This document shows, piece by piece, positions 7,701-16,682 of a DNA stretch of 26,790 nucleotides. The translations under genes were made by a program, and so were the position numbers. A model generated the notes under the pieces. That model had not been told where the DNA came from. It saw nothing but the letters and a program-made list of their open reading frames with translations, and searched no databases. This DNA comes from a virus. Each line of letters begins with the position of its first letter. Position 1 is the first letter of the stretch. The DNA lies in the IMG/VR virus record IMGVR_UViG_3300032278_000099, positions 1 to 26,790 of that record; one strand, 5' to 3'.

Positions 7701-10700
7701 ATTGAGCAACCTGGTGTAGGTCATCCCTCGATATGGTGGCGCAATGATGGAGGCTGTCTTCTCCATTTGGGCCATCTCCAATACCCTTCCCAAACCAGGC
7801 GATAAAATGCTCTTCTACTGCATCACCACCTGCATAGGCTCTTAAGGGACCGAAGCCGTGTTGGGGGAACTCCGATGCGTCGTCAATGAAAACTGTCTCG
7901 TCACCCATGATGATGCTTTCAGTCACAAGCGCGACAGACTGAGTCCAATATTCCCAATTTTCGTTCAATGTGAAATTACTCTTGCTACCAGGGTTCATGA
8001 AGTTAGCTGCAGCTTCCTTCCAATAGTTATCCACGATGGCAGCCTTACCAGCACTCGTAGTCAGATATTCGCCCATGTCCTTCTGACCACCACTCGAATA
8101 ACCAATGCGACCACCTGTGGCTTGAGTGTTGAGATTGAAGTATTTGCTGAAGTCTATGATGATGAATGAACCTGCCTTGTCTTCCCAATTGTGATAAAGA
8201 GAATTAGCCTCGCTATTCGACCCAAGAGTTGACCAGGGATTACCACTTATAGGCTCCTTAGTGCTATCCACATTCCAGATATCCACATCAGTACCAGGTT
8301 CAAATGAGAGCCATTGGTCTCTTTCTCCATTTACTCTTATTTGGTCGGTGAAGGATAAATCCAAATCGTAGTTTTCAGTCGTAGGATAAAGGAGGCCGAA
8401 CTCTTCCTTCCTCCTCCCACCGTCTGCGTCTGCACTCCCATCATTCCTCATGTCGGCCCACATAATCCAAATGTGCTTGTAGTCAGTATTAACACTCCTC
8501 ACCTTGATGTAAGAACCTGCCGGTATTGTCTTAGCAGGCCCCATGTTGGAGGGCATAGTGACGGTCACTTTGCCGTGTTTGAGAACAGTTGCTGCTCTAT
8601 TCCCAGCGCCAGCCAGGTCGCAAGTGGTATTGGGGATTGGAGGGCAAAAATTGGCTGCGGAAGTGTCTTGTTCTGAAGTATCGAAACCTAATTCAGCCCA
8701 GGTTAGGTGGGTGTCCTCCCCTGGTCTCTTCAGAAAATACATATCAGACAGGTTCCCATCGTTTTGAACACCCCTCCACACATAATGATTCCCTGTATCA
8801 GTCACCCCATCCGTCCTTCCCCAAATATTCGACCCCTTGAATGAGCTGATGCAAAAGTATGTCGCTGCTCCCTCTAATCCGTAGTTAGTGTAACTGAGTA
8901 TTCCCATTCTGTAGCTGTAGCCCTTCTTGTTGATACCAGCCATCATTGCATCCTTGCAGTTCTCTAAAATCCAGCCTCCATCTATACCTATGCAATCGAG
9001 TTCGGTATCGAACCCACTCAAATCAACTGAATAACCCGAAGGTAGTGAAGCGATAGTGTCGTCGTTGAGCCTCATGACTACCCTTCCATCCCAATATTCA
9101 GCATATTCGTCTCCTGTATCGTTTGAGGGGTCCCCATGAACCGTTTGTCTGAATTTTTGCAGTTCTCCTGGGTGGAAGCCCCAGGCTGTCTTGACCAGGT
9201 CTATGTCTCCGTAATAAACATCTGGGGTGGTGGAGTACTTCTTGTCGTTGTTATCTCCAGCACCTCCTAACCAACCAAGAGTGGTGGAATAGTGGTCTGT
9301 TCCTGTGGCCCAATCAACATCAGTCGCTATGCCTGTTCCCAGTAAAATATCGTCTGAATCATAGAACTCCAAAATCAGGTTTCCGTAGGTATCGTATAAC
9401 CACTTGAGTGCTCCCGAAGGGACCCTCTTATTTGCGTGTGTGGTTCCCAGGTTGATTGTGTGGTTAGTGGGTGGAGTGGTTGTTACTGTAATGGCGTTAT
9501 CCATGTAGCCATTCCTTTGTACTGGTGTGCCTGGCCCCACATCTGAATAGCCATAGCCGAATAGAGCAGTATTGCCTATAACACCGAAGGTCTTCTTGAA
9601 CCAGGCTGACTTGGGGAGGTCTTGCATCCAAAGCGCGTGTGCCCTGGAGTTTTGAGATGTTGATGAGGAAGAGTAAAGAGCATTCCCTTGAAGTGTGTGC
9701 ATCTTGAGGCCACTAATTGTAGTCATGGAGCCAGGACTGTATGTGTTGCTTGGGTTTGATAGATACGCTGCTCCACCAGACCCACCTGTATATGACTTGA
9801 AGGGACAATCGAGGATAATTTTCGTCCTACCATAACCCCACTCCTCATGTATGTGCATAACCTTCCAAACTCCGGTATAGCTGAAAGCAGCATCGTTAGT
9901 CCCATTATCTGAACTGTCCCAGATGCTGTCGCTTTCATCAATTAGAGATACATAGGTTCCTCTACGAATGTTATTGCCGAGGTTAGTATTGATGTAGCCA
10001 TCCAAAACGAGGCCTAAAACTCCGTTATCACCGTTAGGTTTCCTGTAGTCAGTATCTGGCCCCAAGTAATGCCTGTGGTGTCCTGTTATGGTAAAACCAT
10101 TCATGGCTGTTTCGAGGTTGTTTGTTGAAATGTTGCTATCCAGCCTCACATAGTCATAAATCACATCACCATTAGGGTGAGTATACGAGCCGTGTCCCGT
10201 TGTGTGTTTCGTGTATGTGCCTCCATCTATCGTGGCGTTGCCTGTATTCTTGACGGGGATAGCGGTTCCGTTAGCGAGTGCGTATATCGGGTTGGAGCCT
10301 GCAGTTGCTGCTGGTAGCCACAGGTAAATATCGTCTGTGCTCTTTTCATGTGTTATCCCTGCGAATGGGTAATCCTCCCAATCACGATAGACTTCATTGG
10401 GTCCGTAATTATCCTCCAAGTTATACATCTGGATGGGGTGAGCTGAATTGAGCCTCATGCGTTGGTTGGTCAGCACCTTGTAGTTTTGCCCTGTATCACC
10501 GAAAACCTCCGGTTCAGAAATCAGTAACTCATTCGTCCCGAAGTAGAGTTTCCCGAGGAGGGCTTTCTGTTCTTCGGCTCTATAATCATCACCGTCTCCC
10601 ACAGTCAAACCCTCTTGCCCTATGTCCCAAATCGGCTTTATCCTATCCAGCCTCATTATGCTATCGGTGGCTTTTATGGAGAAGGTCTTGCTCCCAAATC

Positions 10701-12351
10701 GTTCCTGGTCTAACTTGCAGTCAATAACTCCTCCTGACCAAACAGGTCTATTGACGGCATCTCTGAAACACAGTAAATCCCAATCCCAAGCAGAATCAGT
10801 CAAGAAAAAGTCCTCTAAACCCAGAACATTGTCGTCATCAGCTAACCTCAGGCTCGCTGTGCCTGCTCCGTTTGCTACCAAGTTAAGCCTCCACATCTCA
10901 GACGAGATTACCTGTGTATCAGTAATATGCAATGGGTTGCTCAAGTCAATGTAAACTGCTGCTCTATCAATGAGAGTGTGGTAGTAGGTGGTTTCGTCAT
11001 TATCACCTGCTACTGTTTGGCCCCCGCTTTCTGTTGCTGGGACTAATTCTAATTCCCAGCCCCTGGCATTAGCGGCTGTTGCGTTGGTGTTTGCGAATGA
11101 GTATGGTGCGGTAGTATTCCCTGTGTTCATGGTGTTGGTGGTCACTTCCACCCCATCCACATAAACCCTGTATTCCTCATTAGCCCAATCTACTCTAAAA
11201 TCGAAGTCGTGCCAAAAGTCGTCATTAGCCATTGTTGCAGTAGTGGCTTCCGATAATTCACTCGCACCAGTATTCTTGAGGTCCTTCTCGATGGGGTCAA
11301 TCTTCCAAGCAGTCCCTCCGTCGGCTCCCACACCGTATGACTTGTGGTGTGCTGTGTTGGCTCCCGATGTGGGGTGATACCTCATGTGTGGCGACCACCT
11401 CCAATGAATAGCAGCATCACCCGTATATCCCGTCTGAGACGGGGTATCTGTGTTGATGAACCCCACCTTGAGCGTGTAGATTGGTGATTTTCCTCCACTA
11501 CCCTTGCCCGTTCCGGTTCCCTGCCAATGACCACTACTGTTGTGTAGGTAGCCGTAGTCTCCATATTCCCCTGCGTTCTGGTGGAAGGCCGTCATCCTCA
11601 TGTGGAAGTATTCACCTCCCTTTCCAGTAAATCGCAACTCCCCGTCATAGTGTATGATATTCTTTGAGGCTGTGTCGTGTAGGAAGTAGGACTTGATGTG
11701 CAAAAAGGGCATACCGCTCGGAGATTTAATTTGCCTGTAAAGAGTGCTCGGCTTAGATGAGCTGATAATCCCGTCAATTCCGCTGAACCCTGTTATTGTT
11801 CCCCCGACACTTTGACCTATCATTGACCAGACTCCCGTTAGGTGTGCGCTATTCAAGAATGCAGCACTCGCAGCAGTGGCTGGAGCACCAGTAGAGTAGG
11901 TATATCCAGTACCACCCCTGCCTATGGTGGAATCTGTATCACCCACAGGCACCAGGTATCTGTCGTTGGTTATGTTCCCGTTGCTGAAAATCATGTATGA
12001 ATCTGAGCCTGCCCCACCGTATTTCTGCCTATTGGCTACGAGGGAACAGGGGTAGTTAGGTTGTGCCTTATCAGCCCAAAATGCGTTATCGAGCCTCATC
12101 TTGTCGTATGTGAGGAACTCGTGAACTCCTGCATTGTGGAGGTATCGAGTCGCGTTTATATCTGTGGAGTAGTTAGTCAAGGCTGCTCGCTCAACATAGG
12201 CATAGCGATAGCGAGGGTTCAAAAAGGCCTCGGAGTTCATGGGGTTCCCATGATGTGATTTGGAGTGGTCGTATGTCCCTGATGCTACGGCGGAGTTGCT
12301 ATCATCCATTATTGCCCTGGACTTGGTGAAGTCATCGTAATAGCCTGCCAA
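4750..12351 (-). CDS. Giant tail-tip / baseplate hub protein (about 2533 aa)
   Basis: Follows the tape measure gene, where siphoviruses place the distal tail, hub and host-recognition proteins. Residues about 375-405 (FDFRVDWANEEYRVYVDG) look like a concanavalin/LamG-type lectin fold. Residues about 510-570 (VIDCKLDQERFGSKTFSIKA) and about 1690-1850 (LSIIKKAQQGAKIGIANS, FTHVRVYYAGGG, then a VTVEV strand) read like hub-domain elements of the gp27/gpD kind, separated by about 1000 residues rich in Gly, Asn, Ser, Thr and Tyr. I see no peptidase or glycosidase motif. It may replace several separate tip proteins of other phages. The start is uncertain: the frame opens on TTG at 12351 with no clear SD, and the first ATG is at 12309. 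The tail-tip role is well supported by position; domain names are tentative. Confidence 0.75.
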   Translation of the reverse strand: MAGYYDDFTKSRAIMDDSNSAVASGTYDHSKSHHGNPMNSEAFLNPRYRYAYVERAALTNYSTDINATRYLHNAGVHEFLTYDKMRLDNAFWADKAQPNYPCSLVANRQKYGGAGSDSYMIFSNGNITNDRYLVPVGDTDSTIGRGGTGYTYSTGAPATAASAAFLNSAHLTGVWSMIGQSVGGTITGFSGIDGIISSSKPSTLYRQIKSPSGMPFLHIKSYFLHDTASKNIIHYDGELRFTGKGGEYFHMRMTAFHQNAGEYGDYGYLHNSSGHWQGTGTGKGSGGKSPIYTLKVGFINTDTPSQTGYTGDAAIHWRWSPHMRYHPTSGANTAHHKSYGVGADGGTAWKIDPIEKDLKNTGASELSEATTATMANDDFWHDFDFRVDWANEEYRVYVDGVEVTTNTMNTGNTTAPYSFANTNATAANARGWELELVPATESGGQTVAGDNDETTYYHTLIDRAAVYIDLSNPLHITDTQVISSEMWRLNLVANGAGTASLRLADDDNVLGLEDFFLTDSAWDWDLLCFRDAVNRPVWSGGVIDCKLDQERFGSKTFSIKATDSIMRLDRIKPIWDIGQEGLTVGDGDDYRAEEQKALLGKLYFGTNELLISEPEVFGDTGQNYKVLTNQRMRLNSAHPIQMYNLEDNYGPNEVYRDWEDYPFAGITHEKSTDDIYLWLPAATAGSNPIYALANGTAIPVKNTGNATIDGGTYTKHTTGHGSYTHPNGDVIYDYVRLDSNISTNNLETAMNGFTITGHHRHYLGPDTDYRKPNGDNGVLGLVLDGYINTNLGNNIRRGTYVSLIDESDSIWDSSDNGTNDAAFSYTGVWKVMHIHEEWGYGRTKIILDCPFKSYTGGSGGAAYLSNPSNTYSPGSMTTISGLKMHTLQGNALYSSSSTSQNSRAHALWMQDLPKSAWFKKTFGVIGNTALFGYGYSDVGPGTPVQRNGYMDNAITVTTTPPTNHTINLGTTHANKRVPSGALKWLYDTYGNLILEFYDSDDILLGTGIATDVDWATGTDHYSTTLGWLGGAGDNNDKKYSTTPDVYYGDIDLVKTAWGFHPGELQKFRQTVHGDPSNDTGDEYAEYWDGRVVMRLNDDTIASLPSGYSVDLSGFDTELDCIGIDGGWILENCKDAMMAGINKKGYSYRMGILSYTNYGLEGAATYFCISSFKGSNIWGRTDGVTDTGNHYVWRGVQNDGNLSDMYFLKRPGEDTHLTWAELGFDTSEQDTSAANFCPPIPNTTCDLAGAGNRAATVLKHGKVTVTMPSNMGPAKTIPAGSYIKVRSVNTDYKHIWIMWADMRNDGSADADGGRRKEEFGLLYPTTENYDLDLSFTDQIRVNGERDQWLSFEPGTDVDIWNVDSTKEPISGNPWSTLGSNSEANSLYHNWEDKAGSFIIIDFSKYFNLNTQATGGRIGYSSGGQKDMGEYLTTSAGKAAIVDNYWKEAAANFMNPGSKSNFTLNENWEYWTQSVALVTESIIMGDETVFIDDASEFPQHGFGPLRAYAGGDAVEEHFIAWFGKGIGDGPNGEDSLHHCATISRDDLHQVAQLMASNSNQSMNGFQWKALSYREVREYWLSLLTLSTTANSSNASAGVSIHLNISADDFLSDTKYDSVQIGSTVSEQYPLRLMLSLKGFAKSTNSNTFYLSDQMRFLNTMALTDNWMASYSLPTSWDLANVPNTERFMIDSSSSVSALKRLHSQVTGEDEFGSVFDSRTSTILSIIKKAQQGAKIGIANSTVVNFNYLQGRDGKLEVRPTYTGGLVLNTTNTKLSTHKFNNSSKFTHVRVYYAGGGSFVDYPDPASGTQPYNWKIIDQAGVVNDLEARNIAKSEWQSLKTNTHQVTVEVIKDTTYEDTMLGRGKYGYIADCTQQTFGGGENWFSHHTGQNALSSNLFPGMVNAMDGNLDAYNSNIASGNMDGVTGVHGNGVSDLYPEGSFTGNVRHEWDDSSVTGDTNREDSGNSKIPWHQNFYWHGARSVSQALQIVHLPHNMPKVSATTGEELRVTIMLQNQSMSIPQNDTVENCLQNPVFWIVLTDCSKHSTWGHHYIENNGYNTYSRTVVDGNGFVECMLPHKYYVEDGTDPRTETIVFSVNYDYLCDLVRFRSHTDSTSMNATTGKIMLRNAHGTDWLNGMPNDANETYNPNSIFPLGCRQFSQFGNLGGLYTMTYAPRIHVVDDLEFTPATTVLYQDANAGYDVETPLSVRRVNWAVNNQNTENVVVHLEEDETRNNADMFGWIRPQIPVHWDPPEPGHKQDDTINDGGEAQQVGDGSVDYQDREDEEHKEESGQDGVYNTGMLGGQSYNKSSRASDRDRMALQGGLSLQPGTIFGQTQPSRPAYESNTIEGLSFGVKTSGRAIVTSDGVVFPGGATSADFVGEHEMLINLPESNLHSGITIDAIVSLPVNLDTQRAVLYAELESTTGNQQIDTQVTVAQHLTESGNEELGVPNIGSDIKPSMRKGVLGPVVRRRVTLFSKAPIIGGREAGTAVRLKLFRSSSTGEDTATTTALTVHSVQVRLQKVLNRSMDGVNSFTI

Positions 12352-12380
12352 CCAGAAAGACAGCCGCTTGTCTATCGTCC

Positions 12381-15300
12381 TCAGGTGACCACCCCTCGGT
12401 TGTAAAGCTCTTCTGTTACTCCATCTGCTACTGCTTCAACCATTTGAGGTAGGGTCAGTCCATAGAAATTGTTCGTCATCAATAACTCGGTATTCTGTAT
12501 GAGGTTTTCAGCACCCTTGCTAACAATCTGCTTCAAGAGGTCTCCGGTAGCCATTGTGATATCTCCCCCGTAGAAAAACTCTTCTGCAGCACCTGAAAAG
12601 TCCTCCAATGAAGCAGTAGCATCATCCCAAGTTTCAGCTAAACCTTCCGTCGCATCAATCACTGCTGGAGCCTGGTCAACATACATACTCTGTCCTTTCT
12701 CTATGTTGTTCCAATAGCTGGTATAACCAGTATTCCCGACTTCGTTCCACCAGGTAATAAAGAGTGCATTCTCTTTACCCCATGCCTTCATTCCATCACT
12801 GAGGACCATCCAAGCATCTAACTCTGCCTGAGTTGCAAATTCAGCCAACAATTTGCCTTCGCTAAGCCCACTTGCAGCACTTCCATAGACTCGGAATGGG
12901 TTTGTATTTCCGCTTGCGAGTTCTTTCGTGTGGTGGTAATCATACATACCAGATTCCAGTATAGCGAGCTGCTCGGTAAATGCCTCAATTTCTTCTTGTG
13001 TCCTGCCTCCGAATAGGTTTGCTTGCCGGTGTTTCAGAAGACCCATGTCTGCAGCAAGAACATCGTTGAGTCCATCTATCTCTGTCTGATATAGGCCAGC
13101 TGTTATTGGGTCTGCAGCCTCCATGAGGGCAGTCTTATCCGCAATCACTTGATTTTGAGCTGCTATTGATTCTGTGAGCTGCTGAACACTCCTATCGTCT
13201 TCATCAACCAACATTGCGAAGTCTTCTGGACTAACGATGTTATAGAAGTCCAATAGAGATTGGTTGAGGTCTAACTGTGCTTCAGTAAATTCTTCTGCTT
13301 GTTTCCTGCTTGAAGCATACTTAGCAGCAAGATACGATACAGCTCCAATGACTATGAAGGTTGTAGCAACCACCTTCTTGAGCGTTCCCATTGCAGCTGC
13401 AGTAGTCATTGTAGATTCACCAAGAGCCATCATTTCAGCCGTCATATAGAACATTTGAACCTGAGCAGGAATCATGGCGAGAGTCATAGCCACCATACCA
13501 GCGGCTGCTGACTCCTTCTTGTCTAAACCGATAAACCTTCCGAGACCCTGGAAGGCCAGGGCTGCAGCACCCGCACCGAGGCTCACAGCCGTCATAGTCC
13601 TGTTGAAGCCCTCGTATTGCTTCTTCCATTCTTTGTGTTTATCTGCAGTGACCTGAGACTGATAAAGTGCCTGTTTTGCTGGGTCTAATTCACCTGCCCT
13701 GGCAGCCCTTGTGTCGTTGATAGCATCCGTGAGGTGTGCTTTAGCGATTGCCTCTTGTCTCGCTGCTTCTGCTGCATCACCAGATGCTTCAGCAGCTGCA
13801 GCAGCAGCCAGCGCTTCTGCGTATTCAGTCTCTGTGAGTAACTCGGTGATAAAGGCCAATTCAGCTCTCGTTAGAGTGAGTCCATGTTCAGCCCCTTCTG
13901 TCATTAAAGTCTCGGTGATAACACTCGTCATGAGTCTGAGTTTGGCTTCCAAAGCAGCCAGCTCTTCTTTGGATAAGACATTGAGGTTTCTATGCGCTTC
14001 CATTTGTTCCTCTAATTGCACCAATAAAACTGCCTGGTGGTCAGCCTGTACTTGAGTTATCGCTCCCGATTCCTGTTGGAGGAACAGTGTTTCGTGCATT
14101 CTATCAAATGCTTCTGAGTCAAGCTCATTCGCGAGTTGCTTTAGACGAGTGTTTTCACTGTTTAACCCAATCATCTCTTCAGAGTGCTGTGCTTCAGTCA
14201 TATAGAAGCCCAAATAATTTCCCGCGTCAGCGGCTCGAATTTCTCCTTCGGCTTTTGCATACGACACCCTTTCGGCTGCATCCGCTGTTGCTTGCTTGTG
14301 AATATCCAGGATGGCCGCTTCTTCAGCAGAAAGACCTTTTATTACCTCTCCAATATTCAACCATCCTTCCATTTCAAGAGCCTGATACATTGAACCCGCT
14401 TCCAGCCATTCCTTTCTGGTCTTTGTTAAATCCAGCAGCTCCTTTTCCAACGCTACGTGTTCTTCAGTCTTTTCCTTAGCGATAGTCGTCAGTTTCAGGG
14501 TAGCGTCCTTCGCCATGTGGTATTCGTATTCCATCCTGTTCCTGTGTTTAATGAGCACAAGGTTCGCTTCGCTGGTCATTAGAATGTTCTTGTTGTTCTG
14601 GACCTCAATGAATTTATCTCCCTGTATAGCCCTCATAATCAACATTTGAGTCTGCGTAGCAACAGCCATATTTCTCAGGTTGAGATACATATCGAATGAG
14701 GCTTGAGCCATCTCATACATCGTCTTGCCCATCTCTATGAGGGAGAATAGAGTATCATTGGATAGGAAGCCTGAAAAGGCATTTGCGAGCATCTCTATAC
14801 CTTCGAGCATATTCTTTTCGGCTTCAGCCATTGCGATTGAAACAGGAAGCAACTCTTGTCCTATCATCTCTTTGGTGTTTTCAATTTCGGCATTGAGAAT
14901 CTTGAGTTGGAAGGCGGGGTCTTCAGTAAAGAGGGCCATCTCCTCATAAACATCGTCCAGACCTTGCATGGCCTGAGTTGTGAGGACGACGCTTCTCTCG
15001 TAGCCGTCCATGAGTTTGATGAATCGGACGTAGTGGTCATTCCCCGCTATGGCCTGTGATAGCTGCATCTTCTGGTCTTGAGACATTACCTGCCAATGGG
15101 GATGCAGCTTTTTCATAATGGCTGCCATTCCCAGCATTTGTCCGTTGGAGTCCCTAATAGAGCCAATGTAATGTTCGAGTATCTCATTGTTGTGGCTCAT
15201 GTTCGCACCGAGCCTCGCATACATGATACGCAGGGCACGACCAGCCTTACCTTGCTCTTCACCGGATTCAATCAAGACAGCGGACATAGCCGCCATTTCC

Positions 15301-15998
15301 TCTATGCTATCTCCAGCAAGAACTGCCGACGAAGCGAACTGATTCATCACGAAGGTTAGCTGAGACATGGTCGCTGCGCTTCGGTTCTCTATGGTGTTGA
15401 GTGCACTCATAGTATCGCCCAGGTTTGAGGTCACGAGAGCAGCCTGCTCTTGTGCCGATAGGAGGTCATATTGAGCCTGAGTCACATTACCAAACATGAA
15501 ACTGGTCTGGGCTTGGAGTTGAATAAGTCTCTTGGCGGCAGTTTCTGTCTCCATACCACCCACGAAGCCGAATTGGATAGCACCTGTGGTAGCAGCCAAT
15601 ATGGCCTCTTGGCTACGCAACACGCCGGACAACTGAGACATTCTTCCGGCGGCAGCGTATGACTGGTCTGCAGTAAATGCGAAACCTTCTCCAATATCCC
15701 TGACTTCTTGGCCCATTTGTTCGAGGTTAGCACCCTCTATTGCTTGAGAGAATTTCACAAACTCGATGCGAGCCTCAGCGAAACGCACAGCCAGGGGGAC
15801 TGTGGATTCGATTACATTAGAAAACTGTTCTCCAAACAGTTCTATGGCTTCATTTACTGCAGTTAGAGTGTCTATGACTATGGCACTGGTGATTGCTTTC
15901 CACGCCAGGAAAGAGGATTTGCTGTCCGTGAGGAACTTTTCAGCCTGGAAAATTCCTACAACATCGAAGAAAATCCTTGCTGCACCAATACGACTCAT
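12381..15998 (-). CDS. Tail tape measure protein (1205 aa)
   Basis: Sets tail length and is threaded inside the tail tube, then ejected ahead of the DNA. It is long, alanine-rich and mostly helical. The first 330 residues follow the TP901-like tape-measure core (AAGRMSQLSGVLRSQEAIL, MAAMSAVLIESGEEQGKAGR). Long charged coiled-coil stretches occupy the middle. A cluster of three hydrophobic segments lies at about residues 801-823, 837-865 and 876-895 (VVATTFIVIGAVSYLAAKY), typical for pore formation in the host membrane. By the usual rule of about 1.5 angstrom per residue the tail would be roughly 180 nm (inference). Its ATG overlaps the preceding chaperone stop as ATGA. Position after the tail chaperones and before the tip protein confirms the call. 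Confidence 0.93.
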   Translation of the reverse strand: MSRIGAARIFFDVVGIFQAEKFLTDSKSSFLAWKAITSAIVIDTLTAVNEAIELFGEQFSNVIESTVPLAVRFAEARIEFVKFSQAIEGANLEQMGQEVRDIGEGFAFTADQSYAAAGRMSQLSGVLRSQEAILAATTGAIQFGFVGGMETETAAKRLIQLQAQTSFMFGNVTQAQYDLLSAQEQAALVTSNLGDTMSALNTIENRSAATMSQLTFVMNQFASSAVLAGDSIEEMAAMSAVLIESGEEQGKAGRALRIMYARLGANMSHNNEILEHYIGSIRDSNGQMLGMAAIMKKLHPHWQVMSQDQKMQLSQAIAGNDHYVRFIKLMDGYERSVVLTTQAMQGLDDVYEEMALFTEDPAFQLKILNAEIENTKEMIGQELLPVSIAMAEAEKNMLEGIEMLANAFSGFLSNDTLFSLIEMGKTMYEMAQASFDMYLNLRNMAVATQTQMLIMRAIQGDKFIEVQNNKNILMTSEANLVLIKHRNRMEYEYHMAKDATLKLTTIAKEKTEEHVALEKELLDLTKTRKEWLEAGSMYQALEMEGWLNIGEVIKGLSAEEAAILDIHKQATADAAERVSYAKAEGEIRAADAGNYLGFYMTEAQHSEEMIGLNSENTRLKQLANELDSEAFDRMHETLFLQQESGAITQVQADHQAVLLVQLEEQMEAHRNLNVLSKEELAALEAKLRLMTSVITETLMTEGAEHGLTLTRAELAFITELLTETEYAEALAAAAAAEASGDAAEAARQEAIAKAHLTDAINDTRAARAGELDPAKQALYQSQVTADKHKEWKKQYEGFNRTMTAVSLGAGAAALAFQGLGRFIGLDKKESAAAGMVAMTLAMIPAQVQMFYMTAEMMALGESTMTTAAAMGTLKKVVATTFIVIGAVSYLAAKYASSRKQAEEFTEAQLDLNQSLLDFYNIVSPEDFAMLVDEDDRSVQQLTESIAAQNQVIADKTALMEAADPITAGLYQTEIDGLNDVLAADMGLLKHRQANLFGGRTQEEIEAFTEQLAILESGMYDYHHTKELASGNTNPFRVYGSAASGLSEGKLLAEFATQAELDAWMVLSDGMKAWGKENALFITWWNEVGNTGYTSYWNNIEKGQSMYVDQAPAVIDATEGLAETWDDATASLEDFSGAAEEFFYGGDITMATGDLLKQIVSKGAENLIQNTELLMTNNFYGLTLPQMVEAVADGVTEELYNRGVVT

Positions 15999-16294
15999 GT
16001 ATCATCATCCCTCGCAAAGCCTTTCTTCTTCAAGTGCTCTAACATCTCAGAACCTGATATAGTCTCTTTGTTCCTCCTTGCCCTCTTCTGGTCTCTTCGT
16101 GCTACTGCACCAGCAGCCTGGTCCTTTTGTGCGACCTTACCCATAGCCTGCTCTCGCTGGTTTTGGATTTCCATTGCTATTTCCAAGTCGAACTCGAGAG
16201 CATGAGCTCCGTGTTCAACACCGAGATACTTCTCCGCTAAGTCTGAGGGAAGTACTCCCTTGAATACCTGGCACAATACTGGGGCTGCCAGCAT
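15995..16294 (-). CDS. Tail assembly chaperone, downstream (T-like) part
   Basis: Second ORF between the tube and tape measure genes, equivalent in position to the T part of lambda gpGT. It has 99 codons from ATG 16294 and carries a basic, Ala/Gln/Arg-rich helical C-terminus (AVARRDQKRARRNKE). Its start overlaps the stop of the preceding ORF as TGATG, and it is in the -1 frame relative to that ORF. It is probably made mainly as an extension of the upstream ORF through the C_CCT_TTG slip site, giving a fusion of about 216 residues. Independent initiation at the ATG, with GGAAG upstream, remains possible. The T part normally binds the tape measure protein; here that is inferred. Confidence 0.75.
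   Translation of the reverse strand: MLAAPVLCQVFKGVLPSDLAEKYLGVEHGAHALEFDLEIAMEIQNQREQAMGKVAQKDQAAGAVARRDQKRARRNKETISGSEMLEHLKKKGFARDDDT
16268..16291 (-). other. Possible frameshift-stimulating stem-loop
   Basis: On the - strand CTGGCA (16291-16286) and TGCCAG (16273-16268) form a perfect 6-bp stem with a 12-nt loop, beginning 11 nt after the slippery heptamer. The spacing is slightly longer than the usual 5-9 nt. It may help the -1 shift, or be chance. Confidence 0.35.
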
Positions 16295-16644
16295 CAGTCT
16301 TCCAAAGGGACGGAACCCTCGTCCTCGTCTCCACGCACGAAGGAGAGTATCTCCCTGAGTTCAATGTTAGTGAGTTTGTTAATATCGAACCCCTCAGTCA
16401 AACAAGCGGGAGGAACCCAGTGTAAAATCTGGTCCTCTATCGCTGCCCCATTTTCGTCCAGCTTTTCTGCGAATTCTAAGTGTTGTTCTTCACTCCATTG
16501 TAGGGGGTCAGGCCCATAATGCCTACACTCCCTGAAAACCTTCGCTTGGACTTTCTCTATCTTCAGTCGTTCCATTCCAGACGCCTGACGAAACCACAGC
16601 TTAGTGCCGTCGTCCAGCTCAAACTCTTTCTTCTTAATTGGCAC
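16294..16644 (-). CDS. Tail assembly chaperone, upstream (G-like) part (116 aa)
   Basis: First ORF after the tail tube gene; by position and size it matches lambda gpG. The protein begins with a short beta segment (KEFELDDGTKLWFRQASG), continues as charged helices and ends in an acidic tail (RGDEDEGSVPLED). The start is GTG at 16644 with GAGG shortly upstream. The slippery heptamer at codons 112-114 should let a fraction of ribosomes enter the next ORF. Expected role: to coat and keep the tape measure soluble while the tail tube polymerises around it. The assignment rests on synteny and the frameshift signal more than on sequence similarity. Confidence 0.75.
   Translation of the reverse strand: MPIKKKEFELDDGTKLWFRQASGMERLKIEKVQAKVFRECRHYGPDPLQWSEEQHLEFAEKLDENGAAIEDQILHWVPPACLTEGFDINKLTNIELREILSFVRGDEDEGSVPLED
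16303..16309 (-). other. Programmed -1 frameshift site (C_CCT_TTG)
   Basis: The heptamer CCCTTTG (16309 to 16303 on the - strand) has the X_XXY_YYZ form and lies in the correct zero frame, over codons V112-P113-L114 of the first chaperone ORF, two codons before its stop. A -1 slip continues with Gly-Arg-Leu into the ATG of the next ORF without a stop, fusing the two. This is the arrangement of lambda G/GT, which uses GGGAAAG, and is conserved in many tailed phages. Confidence 0.7.
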
Positions 16645-16682
16645 TCTACTTCCTCTATTCTATTACTGAATTACTATACTAT

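Noticed and set aside
4826-9000. Many plus-strand ORFs of 60-110 aa opposite the tip protein gene
   Set aside because: They have no ribosome sites, no family features and low-complexity content typical of antisense frames of a long coding region.
16645-16682. AT-rich gap between tube and chaperone genes as a promoter
   Set aside because: It contains TA-rich sequence, but no clear TATA box and initiator arrangement; the gap may only hold the GAGG ribosome site and spacer.
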